Assembly (NCBI GenBank): GCA_030049955.1 | Contig: JASIJX010000273.1 | Coordinates: 1-6,163, forward strand | Length of the DNA: 6,163 bases | Origin: Acidobacteriaceae bacterium | GTDB lineage: Bacteria; Acidobacteriota; Terriglobia; Terriglobales; Acidobacteriaceae | Reading direction: 5' to 3' | Shown here: piece after piece, positions 6,076-6,163 of the stretch | Numbering within the stretch: position 1 is the first letter of the stretch | Layout of the letters: every line of letters begins with the position of its first letter | The notes under the pieces: model-generated | The model's input: only the letters and a program-made list of their open reading frames with translations | The model's database searches: none | Told to the model about the DNA's origin: nothing | Position numbers and translations under genes: made by a program

Positions 6076-6163
6076 GTGGGTTCAAAAGATGCCGGATTTT
6101 CCGTGTGAAGGTTCCCGCATGAGTCTATCGCATCCAGACCGGTGCGAACAGCGATTGCAGGGA

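Noticed and set aside
6078..6120. Short minus-strand ORF from an ATG at 6120 as a leader peptide for pdaD
   Set aside because: It is 12 codons with no ribosome binding site and no runs of arginine or other regulatory codons.

Overview
The window is a GC-rich bacterial segment in which every gene I can support lies on the minus strand. Read in the direction of transcription (right to left), it holds a complete arginine-to-putrescine pathway, then a conserved protein of unknown function, then a very large LptC/OstA-type lipopolysaccharide (LPS) transport protein. The LPS-export protein points to a Gram-negative (diderm) host. Three things suggest an Acidobacteriota/Terriglobia genome: the oversized LptC-like protein, the archaeal-type pyruvoyl arginine decarboxylase with aguBA behind it, and a CATCCTGAGCG...GTCGAAGGACC intergenic repeat at the left edge. 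This assignment is inference from recalled family resemblance, not a search result.

Layout, right to left. At 6060-6163 is the upstream region of the first gene; its frame stays open to the window edge, it carries a good Shine-Dalgarno, and I see no convincing promoter. At 5496-6059 is pyruvoyl-dependent arginine decarboxylase (pdaD). At 5304-5495 is a 192-bp spacer unusually rich in inverted and tandem repeats, including a perfect 19-bp dyad. At 4359-5303 is N-carbamoylputrescine amidase (aguB). At 3271-4356 is agmatine deiminase (aguA), starting 2 nt after the aguB stop, with a perfect 7-bp stem-loop over the junction. At 2594-3217 is a 207-aa conserved protein of unknown function. At 80-2590 is an 836-aa membrane-anchored LptC/OstA-like protein, starting one codon after the previous stop in the same frame. 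At 1-79 is non-coding DNA with the repeat-like element.

How the genes work together. PdaD converts arginine to agmatine, AguA converts agmatine to N-carbamoylputrescine plus ammonia, and AguB converts that to putrescine, CO2 and ammonia. All catalytic residues I looked for are present, so the pathway looks functional. No spermidine synthase or transporter is visible. The last two genes are tightly packed behind aguA and may share its transcript, but nothing in their sequence ties them to polyamines.

The window looks mainly like an ordinary, well-conserved chromosomal region. I see no phage, transposase, CRISPR, tRNA or rRNA signal. The parts most worth a second look are RNA and DNA structure at gene junctions (4361-4379 and 5337-5460) and the multi-domain LptC architecture.
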